This document shows positions 7,536 through 15,237 of a DNA stretch of 64,000 nucleotides, piece by piece. Positions within the stretch are counted from its first letter, which is position 1. Each line of letters starts with the position of its first letter. The position numbers were made by a program, and so were the translations under genes. Source of the stretch: Ruminococcus sp. FC2018 (GTDB lineage: Bacteria > Bacillota > Clostridia > Oscillospirales > Ruminococcaceae). The stretch lies in contig NZ_JHXH01000012.1 in NCBI RefSeq assembly GCF_000621805.1, forward strand, positions 21,642 through 85,641, written 5' to 3'. The notes under the pieces are model-generated. The model had not been told where the DNA came from, did no database searches, and was given only the letters and a program-made list of their open reading frames with translations.

Positions 7536-8984
7536 ATGAAACTCAAAAAGAAGTTTTGCAGGGTGCTTGGCTTTATGCTGGCTCTGGCAATGGTATTGCC
7601 GGGAGTGAGTGGGGCGGCACTGAATTTCAAGCCGGTATCCTCCATTGACAAGGACGGCAAACCGGTGGAGCTTACCTTGCGCTCAAAGGCTTGCTGCGTT
7701 ATGGACATGGACAGCGGCGACATTATTTACAGCATGAACGGCGGCAAGGAGATGCCTGTGGGCACTCTGAACATGATAATGACAAGCCTGTTGATCGTTG
7801 AAAAATACAACGACATCGGCACTCTTAAAAACACCACCGTCAGCGCAGGCTCAGAGGCTTACGACGAGCTTTTCGACAAGGGCGCACCTACGGCGGACAT
7901 CCAGCCCAATGAAAAGGTGAGCTACTACGACATTTTGTGCGCTATGATCTTACAGTCCTCCTGCGAGGCGGCGAACATTGCGGCTCTTGACATGGGAGGC
8001 GGAAAGCTTGCGGGCTTTACCAAGCTTATGAACGACAGAGCTCAGCAGATGGGACTTAAACACACCAAATTCTCCAGCGCACACGGTTTATGGACCAGCG
8101 GAAACTATTCCACCTGCGAGGATATGGCGGTGCTTTGCAAGTATGTTATGGAAAATTCCAGCATACTCAAAGAGATTTTCAACATGAGCACCTACACCAT
8201 GTCCAAAACAGACAAGCACCCTGAGGGCACTACACTTTACAACAACAATGTGCTTATAAACAGCGCATCTTTATACTACTACTCCTCGGCAAAGGGCATC
8301 AAGACAGGCTCAACAAACGATGCAGGCAGATGCCTTGCAAGCTGTGCGGTAATAGAGGGCAAAAACTATCTCATTGTATCCCTGGGCGCACCGGCGGAAA
8401 TTCTGGAGGAGGACAAGGAAAAGGGCAAGGACGACCCTGATTCGGTCTATGCTCAGGACTACATCTACTACAACCTTATCGACCACATCAACATTTACAA
8501 CTGGTGCAGGACATTCCTTGTGGAGTCGGATTTTCTCAACCCTGACAGCGAGGTCCGTGATGTACAGGTGCTTTACGGAGACAAGAACTATGCCAATCTG
8601 AAGGCAAAGACAGGCTTCAGCAGAGTCTGGCCAAGCTACATCAAGACAGAGGACGTTAAGCGTGAGATAACCGTAAAGGAGAACATTGTGGCACCGGTAG
8701 AGGTGGGCGATGTTCTGGGTGAGATGAAGCTGAGCTACAACGGAGAGACTATCGCTACGCTGGACCTTATTTCCACCACCAAGGTGGAGCGTTCAGAGTC
8801 AGCTTCAAAATGGGAGATAGCAAAGAGCTATTTTAAGTCAAAGGTCTTTTATGTAACACTGGTGCTCATTGGCTGTCTTATAGTGTTATACACGGTGGTA
8901 CACGTTGTAAGGACAAACAGAAAATATCTTAAAAAGAATGCGGAGGTGCACTCTGATGATAATAGACTGGACGAAGATGAATGA
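7536..8984 (+). CDS. D-alanyl-D-alanine carboxypeptidase (S11) homologue lacking the catalytic SxxK motif
   Basis: The 482-residue exported protein has an N-terminal signal peptide (residues 1-27), an S11 penicillin-binding domain (about 45-300), a C-terminal beta domain, and a membrane span at about 432-454 (VFYVTLVLIGCLIVLYTVV). The fold is clear: VMDMDSGDIIYSMN, the LNDRAQQMGL-like helix, SSAHGLW and an intact KTG (GIKTGST). At the active-site serine position, where S11 enzymes read PASLTKIMT, this protein reads PVGTLNMIMT. The nucleophilic Ser and the Lys are both gone, and the SxN motif is SSC. It is therefore probably not a working peptidase but could bind muropeptides or regulate. Compare the intact paralogue at 23.6-24.8 kb. 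The gene overlaps the cupin gene downstream. Confidence 0.85.
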   Translation: MKLKKKFCRVLGFMLALAMVLPGVSGAALNFKPVSSIDKDGKPVELTLRSKACCVMDMDSGDIIYSMNGGKEMPVGTLNMIMTSLLIVEKYNDIGTLKNTTVSAGSEAYDELFDKGAPTADIQPNEKVSYYDILCAMILQSSCEAANIAALDMGGGKLAGFTKLMNDRAQQMGLKHTKFSSAHGLWTSGNYSTCEDMAVLCKYVMENSSILKEIFNMSTYTMSKTDKHPEGTTLYNNNVLINSASLYYYSSAKGIKTGSTNDAGRCLASCAVIEGKNYLIVSLGAPAEILEEDKEKGKDDPDSVYAQDYIYYNLIDHINIYNWCRTFLVESDFLNPDSEVRDVQVLYGDKNYANLKAKTGFSRVWPSYIKTEDVKREITVKENIVAPVEVGDVLGEMKLSYNGETIATLDLISTTKVERSESASKWEIAKSYFKSKVFYVTLVLIGCLIVLYTVVHVVRTNRKYLKKNAEVHSDDNRLDEDE

Positions 8985-9288
8985 ACAGCTCTCAGAGGGC
9001 TTTAAGGGCGGAGAGAAATTCTACGCAAGAAAAGCCTTTGAGGACGGTGACAACAAGATAATGCTGGGACGGCTCGTTCCGGGGGCGTCTATCGGTCTTC
9101 ACACCCACGAGGGGGACAGCGAGGTAATTTTCTTCCTGCAGGGAAAGGGCAAGGTGCTGTATGACGGCGGATATGAAAAGGCAGAGGCAGGACTGTGCCA
9201 CTACTGCCCTATGGGACATGAACACAGTCTTATAAACGACGGCGACAGCGACCTTATTTTCTACGCCGTTGTTCCAAAGCACAGGTAG
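8956..9288 (+). CDS. Small cupin-domain protein
   Basis: This 110-residue single-domain cupin has motif 1 around GLHTHEGDSEVIFFLQGKG (His, His, Glu metal ligands) and motif 2 around CPMGHEHSLIN. Such proteins are small metal-binding isomerases, epimerases or sensors, and the substrate is unknown. The ATG at 8956 is preferred because CGGAGGTG lies 7-8 nt upstream; an ATG at 8938 has no ribosome site. It overlaps the end of the carboxypeptidase-like gene by 29 bp, so the two are probably co-translated. No signal peptide. Confidence 0.75.
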   Translation: MIIDWTKMNEQLSEGFKGGEKFYARKAFEDGDNKIMLGRLVPGASIGLHTHEGDSEVIFFLQGKGKVLYDGGYEKAEAGLCHYCPMGHEHSLINDGDSDLIFYAVVPKHR

Positions 9289-9303
9289 ATATACAAATAA
9301 AAA

Positions 9304-9331
9304 GGGGGGAGTTTTTAGTTAAGCTCCCCCC
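9304..9331. terminator. Stem-loop after the cupin gene
   Basis: GGGGGGAG/CTCCCCCC arms with a 12-nt loop, preceded by an A-run. It is a plausible terminator for the upstream pair, although the U-run is better on the minus strand. Confidence 0.6.
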
Positions 9332-9533
9332 CTGAATATTTATTAAAGGATCGACTCACTCTGTCTGCGCCGCTAAGGGACAATGGCAGCTGATAAGCTG
9401 TTGAAAAGCAGAAGAAAATTGGGCATATTCCGCAAAAAAAGCTGTAATAACATGCTCGTACACCGGTGGCAGCCTGTGAAAGCTGCGCAGATACGGTGTT
9501 TTAGTATGGTGAAAGATTTTTTTGAAAAGGGGC

Positions 9534-9562
9534 TTGACAAAACCCCCGGTGTGTGCTATAAT
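9534..9562 (+). promoter_or_regulatory. Consensus promoter of the cysteine locus
   Basis: TTGACA (9534-9539), 17-bp spacer, TATAAT (9557-9562), perfect hexamers. The next intact gene is cysK, about 400 bp on. Confidence 0.88.
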
Positions 9563-9576
9563 GCTATCAAACCACC

Positions 9577-9598
9577 AAACTACCTGATTGGTAGGTTA
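9577..9598. promoter_or_regulatory. Operator-like inverted repeat (possible Rrf2-family site)
   Basis: CTACC-TGATT-GGTAG (9580-9594) lies just after the -10, over the likely transcription start, where a repressor would block initiation. Rrf2-type regulators such as CymR and IscR control cysteine and Fe-S genes in Firmicutes, so one of these is a reasonable candidate. No regulator gene is linked. Confidence 0.45.
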
Positions 9599-9605
9599 AA
9601 GGGAG

Positions 9606-9740
9606 ATGAGCATTATGCAAGGCAGATCTTACAGGTTTTTAAGACAGTATTACCGTTTCGGTCGAATGTGGCGATGTTGCAGCCGCAACAACACATTTAA
9701 CTTGAAAGAAAGAACTTGTAATGAGTATTTACAGATTTGA
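9606..9740 (+). CDS. Small basic ORF with tandem Cys codons, possible leader peptide
   Basis: A 44-codon ORF begins just after AAAGGGAG; a second in-frame ATG at 9615 has better spacing. The peptide is rich in Arg and aromatic residues and contains the run GRMWRCCSRNN. Codons 24-25 (TGT TGC, 9675-9680) form one arm of a hairpin (9665-9697). This is the layout expected of a cysteine-sensing attenuator peptide: stalling at the Cys pair would open the stem. It overlaps the start of the decayed sulfhydrylase reading frame. No homologue is known to me, so its being a real peptide is an inference. Confidence 0.4.
   Translation: MSIMQGRSYRFLRQYYRFGRMWRCCSRNNTFNLKERTCNEYLQI
9665..9697 (+). other. 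Leader hairpin containing the Cys-Cys codons
   Basis: Outer arms AATGTG/CACATT and inner arms TGTTGC/GCAACA, loop AGCC. There is no U-run, so it is not itself a classical terminator. It may control translation or act with a structure that was lost with the downstream gene. Confidence 0.5.
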
Positions 9741-9960
9741 AGCATTACAATTACACGTAGGACAGGAACAGGCAGACCCGGTAACGGATTAGGGGCGGTA
9801 TGGCTGCTCCGGCAGAGCCTTTCGGGGCAGCTGTCATGACCTACACAATTCAGGCTCTTGCTCAGGCAGGCATGATCCATGCCACGGTAAGGCTTTATAT
9901 CAGAAAAAACACATTGACGACATTACTGCAGACCTTGACAATGCATTTGCACAGGTCTGA
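9721..9960 (+). pseudogene. Relic of O-acetylhomoserine sulfhydrylase (internal deletion, frameshift, stop)
   Basis: The frame at 9721 begins MSIYRFEALQLHVGQEQ, the characteristic N terminus of O-acetylhomoserine sulfhydrylase (about 430 residues when intact), and stops at a TAG after 23 codons. About 90 bp further the C terminus of the same enzyme is visible: IQALAQAGMIHATVRLYI in one frame, then KKHIDDITADLDNAFAQV in another, ending at the TGA at 9958. Roughly 350 codons of the middle, including the PLP lysine, are missing. The relic sits directly in front of cysK, so the ancestral operon was probably sulfhydrylase-cysK under the promoter at 9534. Homology is judged from memory of the family ends. 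Confidence 0.75.
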
Positions 9961-9980
9961 TAAAAACGGAGGAATTTATT

Positions 9981-10913
9981 ATGGCTAACATTTACACATC
10001 AGCAGATCAACTTGTAGGCGGCACTCCCCTGCTGGAGCTTTCGCACATTGAAAAGGAGCTTGGTCTGAAGGCAAAGATCCTTGCAAAACTGGAATACTTT
10101 AACCCGGCAGGCTCTGTAAAGGACAGGGTGGCAAAGGCTATGATCGAGGATGCGGAAAAACAGGGCAAGCTGAACGCAGATTCGGTAATAATCGAGCCTA
10201 CAAGCGGCAACACAGGCATTGGTCTGGCATCTGTTGCGGCGGCTCGGGGCTACCGCATAATCATTGTTATGCCCGAGACGATGTCCGTTGAGAGACGGCA
10301 GCTGATGAAGGCATACGGTGCGGAGCTTGTACTCACAGAGGGGGCAAAGGGCATGAAGGGTGCTATTGCCGAGGCTGAGAGGCTTGAGAGAGAAACTCCT
10401 GGTGGAATTATCATGGGACAGTTCGTAAACCCTGCAAATCCAAAGGCACACTTTGATAGCACAGGTCCTGAGATATACCGTGACACAGACGGAAAGGTGG
10501 ATATTTTCGTTGCAGGCGTTGGCACAGGAGGAACGGTAACAGGTGTGGGCAAATTCCTTAAAAGCAAGAACCCTGACGTTAAGATAGTTGCTGTTGAACC
10601 TGCATCATCACCGGTACTTTCAAAGGGTGAGGCAGGAGCGCACAAGATACAGGGCATTGGCGCAGGCTTTGTTCCGGACGTTCTGGACACAGGCATATAC
10701 AGCGAGATCATTGCGGTGGAAAACGATGACGCTTTTGAATACGGCAAGCTGGTAGGCAAGAAAGAAGGCGTACTGGTGGGCATATCCTCGGGCGCAGCTG
10801 TTTACGCTGCTGTTGAGCTGGCTAAGCGTGAGGAAAACGCAGGCAAAACTATCGTTGCTCTGCTGCCCGACACAGGCGATAGGTATTTGTCTACTTCCCT
10901 GTTTGCTGACTGA
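9981..10913 (+). CDS. cysK: Cysteine synthase A (O-acetylserine sulfhydrylase)
   Basis: The 310-residue PLP enzyme makes cysteine from O-acetylserine and sulfide. It has the lysine motif NPAGSVKDR (K47), the substrate loop PTSGNTGIGLA, the phosphate-binding GTGGTVTG and the C-terminal VGISSGAA. It starts at an ATG behind GGAGG. It lies 20 bp after the decayed sulfhydrylase frame and is probably transcribed from the consensus promoter at 9534 with the small Cys-containing ORF, which would tie its expression to cysteine supply. A short hairpin (AGCCT/AGGCT, 10917-10932) follows the stop, without a U-run, so trmO may be co-transcribed. Confidence 0.97.
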   Translation: MANIYTSADQLVGGTPLLELSHIEKELGLKAKILAKLEYFNPAGSVKDRVAKAMIEDAEKQGKLNADSVIIEPTSGNTGIGLASVAAARGYRIIIVMPETMSVERRQLMKAYGAELVLTEGAKGMKGAIAEAERLERETPGGIIMGQFVNPANPKAHFDSTGPEIYRDTDGKVDIFVAGVGTGGTVTGVGKFLKSKNPDVKIVAVEPASSPVLSKGEAGAHKIQGIGAGFVPDVLDTGIYSEIIAVENDDAFEYGKLVGKKEGVLVGISSGAAVYAAVELAKREENAGKTIVALLPDTGDRYLSTSLFAD

Positions 10914-10967
10914 GCCTACTGCGGCAGGCTTATTAAGGAGCGCACCGCGGTTCAGACGGAGGTAAAA

Positions 10968-11660
10968 ATGGACAGTTCATCAACGCTTGAGATCAAGGCT
11001 ATCGGTCACATAAAGAGCGATTTTCCCACCAAGTTCGGAATACCCAGGCAGAGCGGGCTTTGCAAGAACCTTCTGTCACAGATAGTTTTTGAATCGCCTT
11101 ACAATACGGCAGATGCGTTCAGAGGTATCGAGGAATTCTCCCATATATGGGTAATATGGGGCTTTTCGGACAACGCAAGGGAGGTCTTCTCCCCTACGGT
11201 GAGACCGCCTAAGCTTGGGGGCAACGAAAGGCGTGGGGTATTTGCCACACGCTCCCCTTTCAGACCTAATCCTCTGGGGCTATCCTGCGTTAAGCTGGAG
11301 CGGGTGATACGCTCGGATAACGGGATCATCCTTGAAGTGTCGGGAGGCGACATGAAGGAGGGCACGCCTGTTTACGACATCAAGCCGTACATTCCCTATG
11401 CGGACTGCATTGAGGAGGCAGACGGCGGTTTCGGGCAGCGGCACAGCGGCGACAGGCTGAAGGTGGAGGTCAGATCTGATCTGATGGAGCTTGTTGCCCC
11501 GGAAAAGCGCAGCGCACTTACAGAGGTTCTGTCCCTTGACCCTCGTCCCGGATATCAGGACGACGGGCAGAGGGTTTACGGCTTTGAATTTGCCGGACTG
11601 GAGATAAAGTTCAAGGTGAACGGTGACACGCTGACTGTCACGGAAATATATGCTGTATAA
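10968..11660 (+). CDS. trmO: tRNA m6t6A methyltransferase TrmO
   Basis: The 230-residue protein belongs to the TrmO (YaeB/UPF0066) family, which N6-methylates t6A37 of tRNA using S-adenosylmethionine. Diagnostic stretches are IGHIKSDFPTKFGIPRQ, the FRGIEEFSHIWVIW strand-helix, TRSPFRPNPLGLS and GTPVYDIKPYIPYAD, in the order of the family's beta-barrel. Length is as expected. It starts at an ATG behind GGAGG, 54 bp after cysK, and ends at a good terminator. Confidence 0.93.
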   Translation: MDSSSTLEIKAIGHIKSDFPTKFGIPRQSGLCKNLLSQIVFESPYNTADAFRGIEEFSHIWVIWGFSDNAREVFSPTVRPPKLGGNERRGVFATRSPFRPNPLGLSCVKLERVIRSDNGIILEVSGGDMKEGTPVYDIKPYIPYADCIEEADGGFGQRHSGDRLKVEVRSDLMELVAPEKRSALTEVLSLDPRPGYQDDGQRVYGFEFAGLEIKFKVNGDTLTVTEIYAV

Positions 11661-11665
11661 AAGAA

Positions 11666-11697
11666 AAACGGGCACCAAAAAGTGTCCGTTTTTTTGT
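11666..11697 (+). terminator. trmO terminator
   Basis: AACGGGCAC / GTGTCCGTT stem (one G-U pair), loop of 6, then a T-run. Confidence 0.85.
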
Positions 11698-11704
11698 ACT
11701 TATT

Positions 11705-13657
11705 TTAAAATGGCTTCAGCTTATACACCACAGCGGAGATACGTGGGCAGCAGACATGACCTGTTCTTGGGGCGGGATAGGACTTTCCGTTTTCGTCCAG
11801 CACCAGCAGCCACTCCCCCATGGGCAGGTCAAAATACCTATCTTCATTGCTGCCGTTAAGGGCGACAACGAAGCTTTCGCTGCCCTCAAAGAGGCTGTAG
11901 ATAAGGAAATTTCCATGACTTATTTTCCAGAACGAGAGCTTCTGCTCCACCTCCCACTTCATGGACATTCGCAGCAGGCTGCTTGATTTACGCAGGGCGA
12001 TAAGCGCCTTATAGTAATCAAAGACTGCGGAATACTGAGTTTTTCGTGTCCAGTCGATGGCGTTGGTATAGTCGGGGGCATTATAGCTGTTCTCGTCAAA
12101 GATGTTGACCTCGTTTGGCTCCTCCCCGGGCTTTAAAATTCTTGGCTTAGTGCGCAGAAAATCCTGTCCAAGCTGGAGAAACGGCACGCCCTGAGACAGC
12201 AGCACAATGGCAGCTGCCAGCTTATCCATACGGATACGGTCCTCCTCAGATGCGTTATTTGAACAGATACAAAGCTTGTCCCACAGGGTATTATTATCGT
12301 GAGCCTCGCAATAGTTTATGGTCTGGGTGGGTTCAAACGCCCAACAGGCTTCCTTTGCCTCATGCAGTTCCGGGTGAGGCACAGAGCCTGCGATGCCTCG
12401 TTTGAGCATTGCCACGCTATGGGTATTGCCGCTTACAAAGCCTGTATCAAACACATTGAACGTACCGCCCTTGATGCTGTCACGGATATTATCGTTGAAC
12501 AGTCCCACTCTGCCGAAGCGGTAGGAGTTCCATTTATACGCCAGTTTATCCGATGCCAGGGGCGATGCTCCCCCTGTCCAGCCCTCGCCGTACAAGAGGA
12601 TCTGCGGGTCTATCTTATCCAGCTCGTCACGGATATGATTCATGGTATCTATATCGTGAAGCGCCATAAGGTCGAAACGGAAGCCGTCCACCTTATACTC
12701 CGTTGCCCAGAATTTAAGAGAATCCACAATATATTTACGCATCATAAGGTGCTCCGATGCAGTTTCGTTACCGCAGCCCGAGCCGTTGGTGAACTTGCCG
12801 TTGATATGACGGTGGTAATAATAGGGGAAGGAACGCTCGAATGCAGACTCATCGGTATAATATGTATGATTGAAAACAACGTCCATTACCACGCCGATGC
12901 CTCTTTTATGAAGCTCCATGACCAGCTTTTTAAACTCCCTCACACGGCACTTTGGGTCGTAGGGATCGGTGGAATAGGAGCCTTCAAGGCAATTATAATT
13001 CTTCGGGTCATAGCCCCAGTTAAACTGGTTCTTTTCGGGGTGCGCCTCATCAACGGTGGCATAATCCGCCACAGGCAGCAGCTGTACATGGGTAACACCA
13101 AGCTCCTGCAAGTGGTCAAGGCAGGTATTGGTGCTGCGGTTCCTTGTGCCGCCCTTTGCCATTGCAAGAAACTTGCCACGAAGCTTTGCTGGAACTCCGG
13201 AGGACGGATGGACGGAAAAATCCCTTACGTGACACTCGTAGATAACTGCGTCACAAGGGTTTTTGCACACAGGTCGGTCTACATTTTCCCAGCCAATGGG
13301 GTCGGTGGTCGAAAAGTTTACCACCGCTCCCAGATCACCGTTTACGCCGCACGCCTTTGCGTAGATGTCTATGGTCTCAGGGTTCTTCTTGTGGTTATAT
13401 TCAAAGGAATAGGTATAAAAACAGCCGTCAAGGTCTCGCAGTATCTCTACATACCACACGCCCTTGTCCAGCCGTTCCATGGGAAGCGACTCCATTCGGC
13501 TCAGACCCTCTCCGTCAAGATATAAATTCAGGTATACACCCGTCGCCATCGGCGCCCATGTCTTGAATACAGTCTTGTCCTCGTGTATTATCGCTCCGAG
13601 GTCATCGCCGTCGTAAAAATATTCCTGATCTATCCATGCATAGTTTATTTTATACAA
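11705..13657 (-). CDS. pulA: Type I pullulanase (GH13)
   Basis: The 650-residue debranching enzyme hydrolyses alpha-1,6 links of pullulan, glycogen and amylopectin. An N-terminal beta domain (CBM48-like, about 1-110) precedes the GH13 barrel. The pullulanase signature is FNWGYDPKNY. The conserved regions are DVVFNH (I), GFRFDLMAL with the nucleophile Asp (II), LLYGEGW with the acid/base Glu (III) and CEAHDNNTLWD (IV). There is no signal peptide, so it acts in the cytosol, fitting the glycogen phosphorylase at 4.2-6.6 kb. It is the last gene of the minus-strand run, 39 bp after psd. Confidence 0.95.
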   Translation of the reverse strand: MYKINYAWIDQEYFYDGDDLGAIIHEDKTVFKTWAPMATGVYLNLYLDGEGLSRMESLPMERLDKGVWYVEILRDLDGCFYTYSFEYNHKKNPETIDIYAKACGVNGDLGAVVNFSTTDPIGWENVDRPVCKNPCDAVIYECHVRDFSVHPSSGVPAKLRGKFLAMAKGGTRNRSTNTCLDHLQELGVTHVQLLPVADYATVDEAHPEKNQFNWGYDPKNYNCLEGSYSTDPYDPKCRVREFKKLVMELHKRGIGVVMDVVFNHTYYTDESAFERSFPYYYHRHINGKFTNGSGCGNETASEHLMMRKYIVDSLKFWATEYKVDGFRFDLMALHDIDTMNHIRDELDKIDPQILLYGEGWTGGASPLASDKLAYKWNSYRFGRVGLFNDNIRDSIKGGTFNVFDTGFVSGNTHSVAMLKRGIAGSVPHPELHEAKEACWAFEPTQTINYCEAHDNNTLWDKLCICSNNASEEDRIRMDKLAAAIVLLSQGVPFLQLGQDFLRTKPRILKPGEEPNEVNIFDENSYNAPDYTNAIDWTRKTQYSAVFDYYKALIALRKSSSLLRMSMKWEVEQKLSFWKISHGNFLIYSLFEGSESFVVALNGSNEDRYFDLPMGEWLLVLDENGKSYPAPRTGHVCCPRISAVVYKLKPF

Positions 13658-13696
13658 CGGCTTAACCTCTCTTTCCTAATAGATCAATAATTTTCG

Positions 13697-14572
13697 TCAA
13701 TGCTTTACAGCCACGCCCACAGCTTCTCCCTGGAGCAATTTAGTTTCAAAGCCTTGTCGGGTGTTTTCCAGCAGGTCGGGGCAGACCTTGACCTTATCCT
13801 TTTCAAGCAGCAGGACGATAGTAGAGCCGCCGAACTCGAAATAACCTTTTTCCTCCCCTCGCAGGACAGTTCTTCTGCCGTAGGGGTGGGCGTTGGTGAT
13901 TTTGCCCACCAGGAGCGCTCCCACTTCCATTTGCACAACGTCGCCGAAATTCTCGGTTCTTATAACGCAATAGCGTCTGGAATTTTCACGGTAAACGGGG
14001 ACATACTCATTGACCACGGGGTTTACGGTACTGAGCACGCCGTTAATAGCTCTGTCGTGGCTTTTAATGCCTGTTGCGGCATAGCAATATCTATGATAAT
14101 CGTCGGGGGTAAGGCGGATTATTACCGCTGTGCCGCCCTCATAACGCTTAGCCAGCTTTTTATCACGAAGCAGGCTCTTCACTGAATAAACAGAATTTTT
14201 GATAACAAAGCCGTTGACCTCGTCGATCTTATAGGCTGTGACCTTACCGTCGGAGGGTGAGATAAGGATATTTTTATCCTTTGGGATCGGTCGTGAGCCG
14301 GGCTTTATTTTTCTTGTGAAAAAGTCATTGAAGGAACGATACGCCTTTGGCTCATAGTCAGAAAGGTCGATATTGTTCTTCTCGGCAAAGTCAGAGATAA
14401 AGCTTGCAGAGATCTTGCTGTCAAGGATCATTCCCCCCAGCTCGGAAAATCCGGGCATACTCAGCAGTCTGAGAAAAGCTCTGCAAAAGTAGCTGTTATA
14501 CGCTCTCTGAAGCAGCTTGTCCTGTGAGGTGGTCTCTTCAAACTCCTCGCCTTTTCTATTGCGGTATTTCAT
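13697..14572 (-). CDS. psd: Phosphatidylserine decarboxylase proenzyme
   Basis: The 291-residue protein converts phosphatidylserine to phosphatidylethanolamine at the membrane. It self-cleaves in the motif FGGSTIVLLLE (the LGST position) to give the pyruvoyl subunit. Other conserved parts are FNDFFTRKIKPGSRPI, SPSDGKV and the His-containing RLTPDDYHRYC. It lies 26 bp after pssA, whose product is its substrate. The two genes form a complete route from CDP-diacylglycerol to phosphatidylethanolamine. Confidence 0.96.
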   Translation of the reverse strand: MKYRNRKGEEFEETTSQDKLLQRAYNSYFCRAFLRLLSMPGFSELGGMILDSKISASFISDFAEKNNIDLSDYEPKAYRSFNDFFTRKIKPGSRPIPKDKNILISPSDGKVTAYKIDEVNGFVIKNSVYSVKSLLRDKKLAKRYEGGTAVIIRLTPDDYHRYCYAATGIKSHDRAINGVLSTVNPVVNEYVPVYRENSRRYCVIRTENFGDVVQMEVGALLVGKITNAHPYGRRTVLRGEEKGYFEFGGSTIVLLLEKDKVKVCPDLLENTRQGFETKLLQGEAVGVAVKH

Positions 14573-14598
14573 TACAAACCCTCCCTAATATTCCAGCC

Positions 14599-15228
14599 TC
14601 AATGTGACGGTGCGAATTTCCAGATACCCAGTATTACCAGTGCGGCAAGGGTGAACATAAGGAAGATGCTCTTTGCGGATACTTTCTTAACCTTGATATC
14701 AAGCACGAAAAGCACTGCAAGTGCTAACATAAAGCCCTGGAAAACGTAGGGGTATGCGGCATTGGGTATATTTCTCTTTCCCAAAAACAGAAGGGGAAGA
14801 ATGATAGAGGAGGTTGTTATAGGCAGTCCCTGATATTCCTTTCTGTTTTCGGCAGTGGTTCTCTGGCGTTCCTCCTCCATAACGTTAAAGTAGCCGAGTC
14901 GGATAAGACCGCAGAGCACGATAAGTATTGCCGACGCAAGTCCCAGTCCGTAGTTAAATCCCATTTTGTAACCGATGCACGCCGGCAGAACGCCGAATGC
15001 CACAAGGTCGCACAGAGAATCTATCTGGATACCGAACAGCTTTTCCTGGTCTGTTCTGTCCTTTTTATGCCTTGCCACCTTTCCGTCAAACAAGTCGCAT
15101 ATTCCCGAAATAAGCAGGCACAGGATAGCTATTGCTTCACGACCTTCAAAGACCTGAGTTATACCTACCACAGCCGAGCAAAGGCTCAGGTAAGTAAGGA
15201 TTACGGTATAATTATAAAACCCGATTAT
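14599..15228 (-). CDS. pssA: CDP-diacylglycerol-serine O-phosphatidyltransferase (possible AUA start)
   Basis: This integral membrane enzyme has the CDP-alcohol phosphotransferase motif D-G-x-x-A-R ... G-x-x-x-D-x-x-x-D, read here as FDGKVARHKK ... GIQIDSLCD, plus about six hydrophobic spans. A GTG at 15171 would begin the protein at VGITQ and has no ribosome site. The frame continues upstream as IIGFYNYTVILTYLSLCSAV, which is the usual N terminus of this family (MIGFYNYT...), with AAGGTGA 5 nt before an ATA codon at 15228. The natural start therefore seems to be an ATA in place of ATG, giving 209 residues. It is followed by psd. Confidence 0.9.
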   Translation of the reverse strand: MIGFYNYTVILTYLSLCSAVVGITQVFEGREAIAILCLLISGICDLFDGKVARHKKDRTDQEKLFGIQIDSLCDLVAFGVLPACIGYKMGFNYGLGLASAILIVLCGLIRLGYFNVMEEERQRTTAENRKEYQGLPITTSSIILPLLFLGKRNIPNAAYPYVFQGFMLALAVLFVLDIKVKKVSAKSIFLMFTLAALVILGIWKFAPSH

Positions 15229-15237
15229 ATTTTCACC

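Noticed and set aside
9383..9700. 105-residue ORF upstream of cysK
   Set aside because: It spans the consensus promoter, operator and leader hairpin, has no ribosome site, and the promoter would start transcription in its middle.
10914..10967. T-box-like CACCGCGG before trmO
   Set aside because: The gap is 54 bp and holds only a small hairpin and a ribosome site.
11756..13566. Long plus-strand frames opposite pulA
   Set aside because: They are antisense shadows of a gene with clear GH13 motifs and have no ribosome sites.
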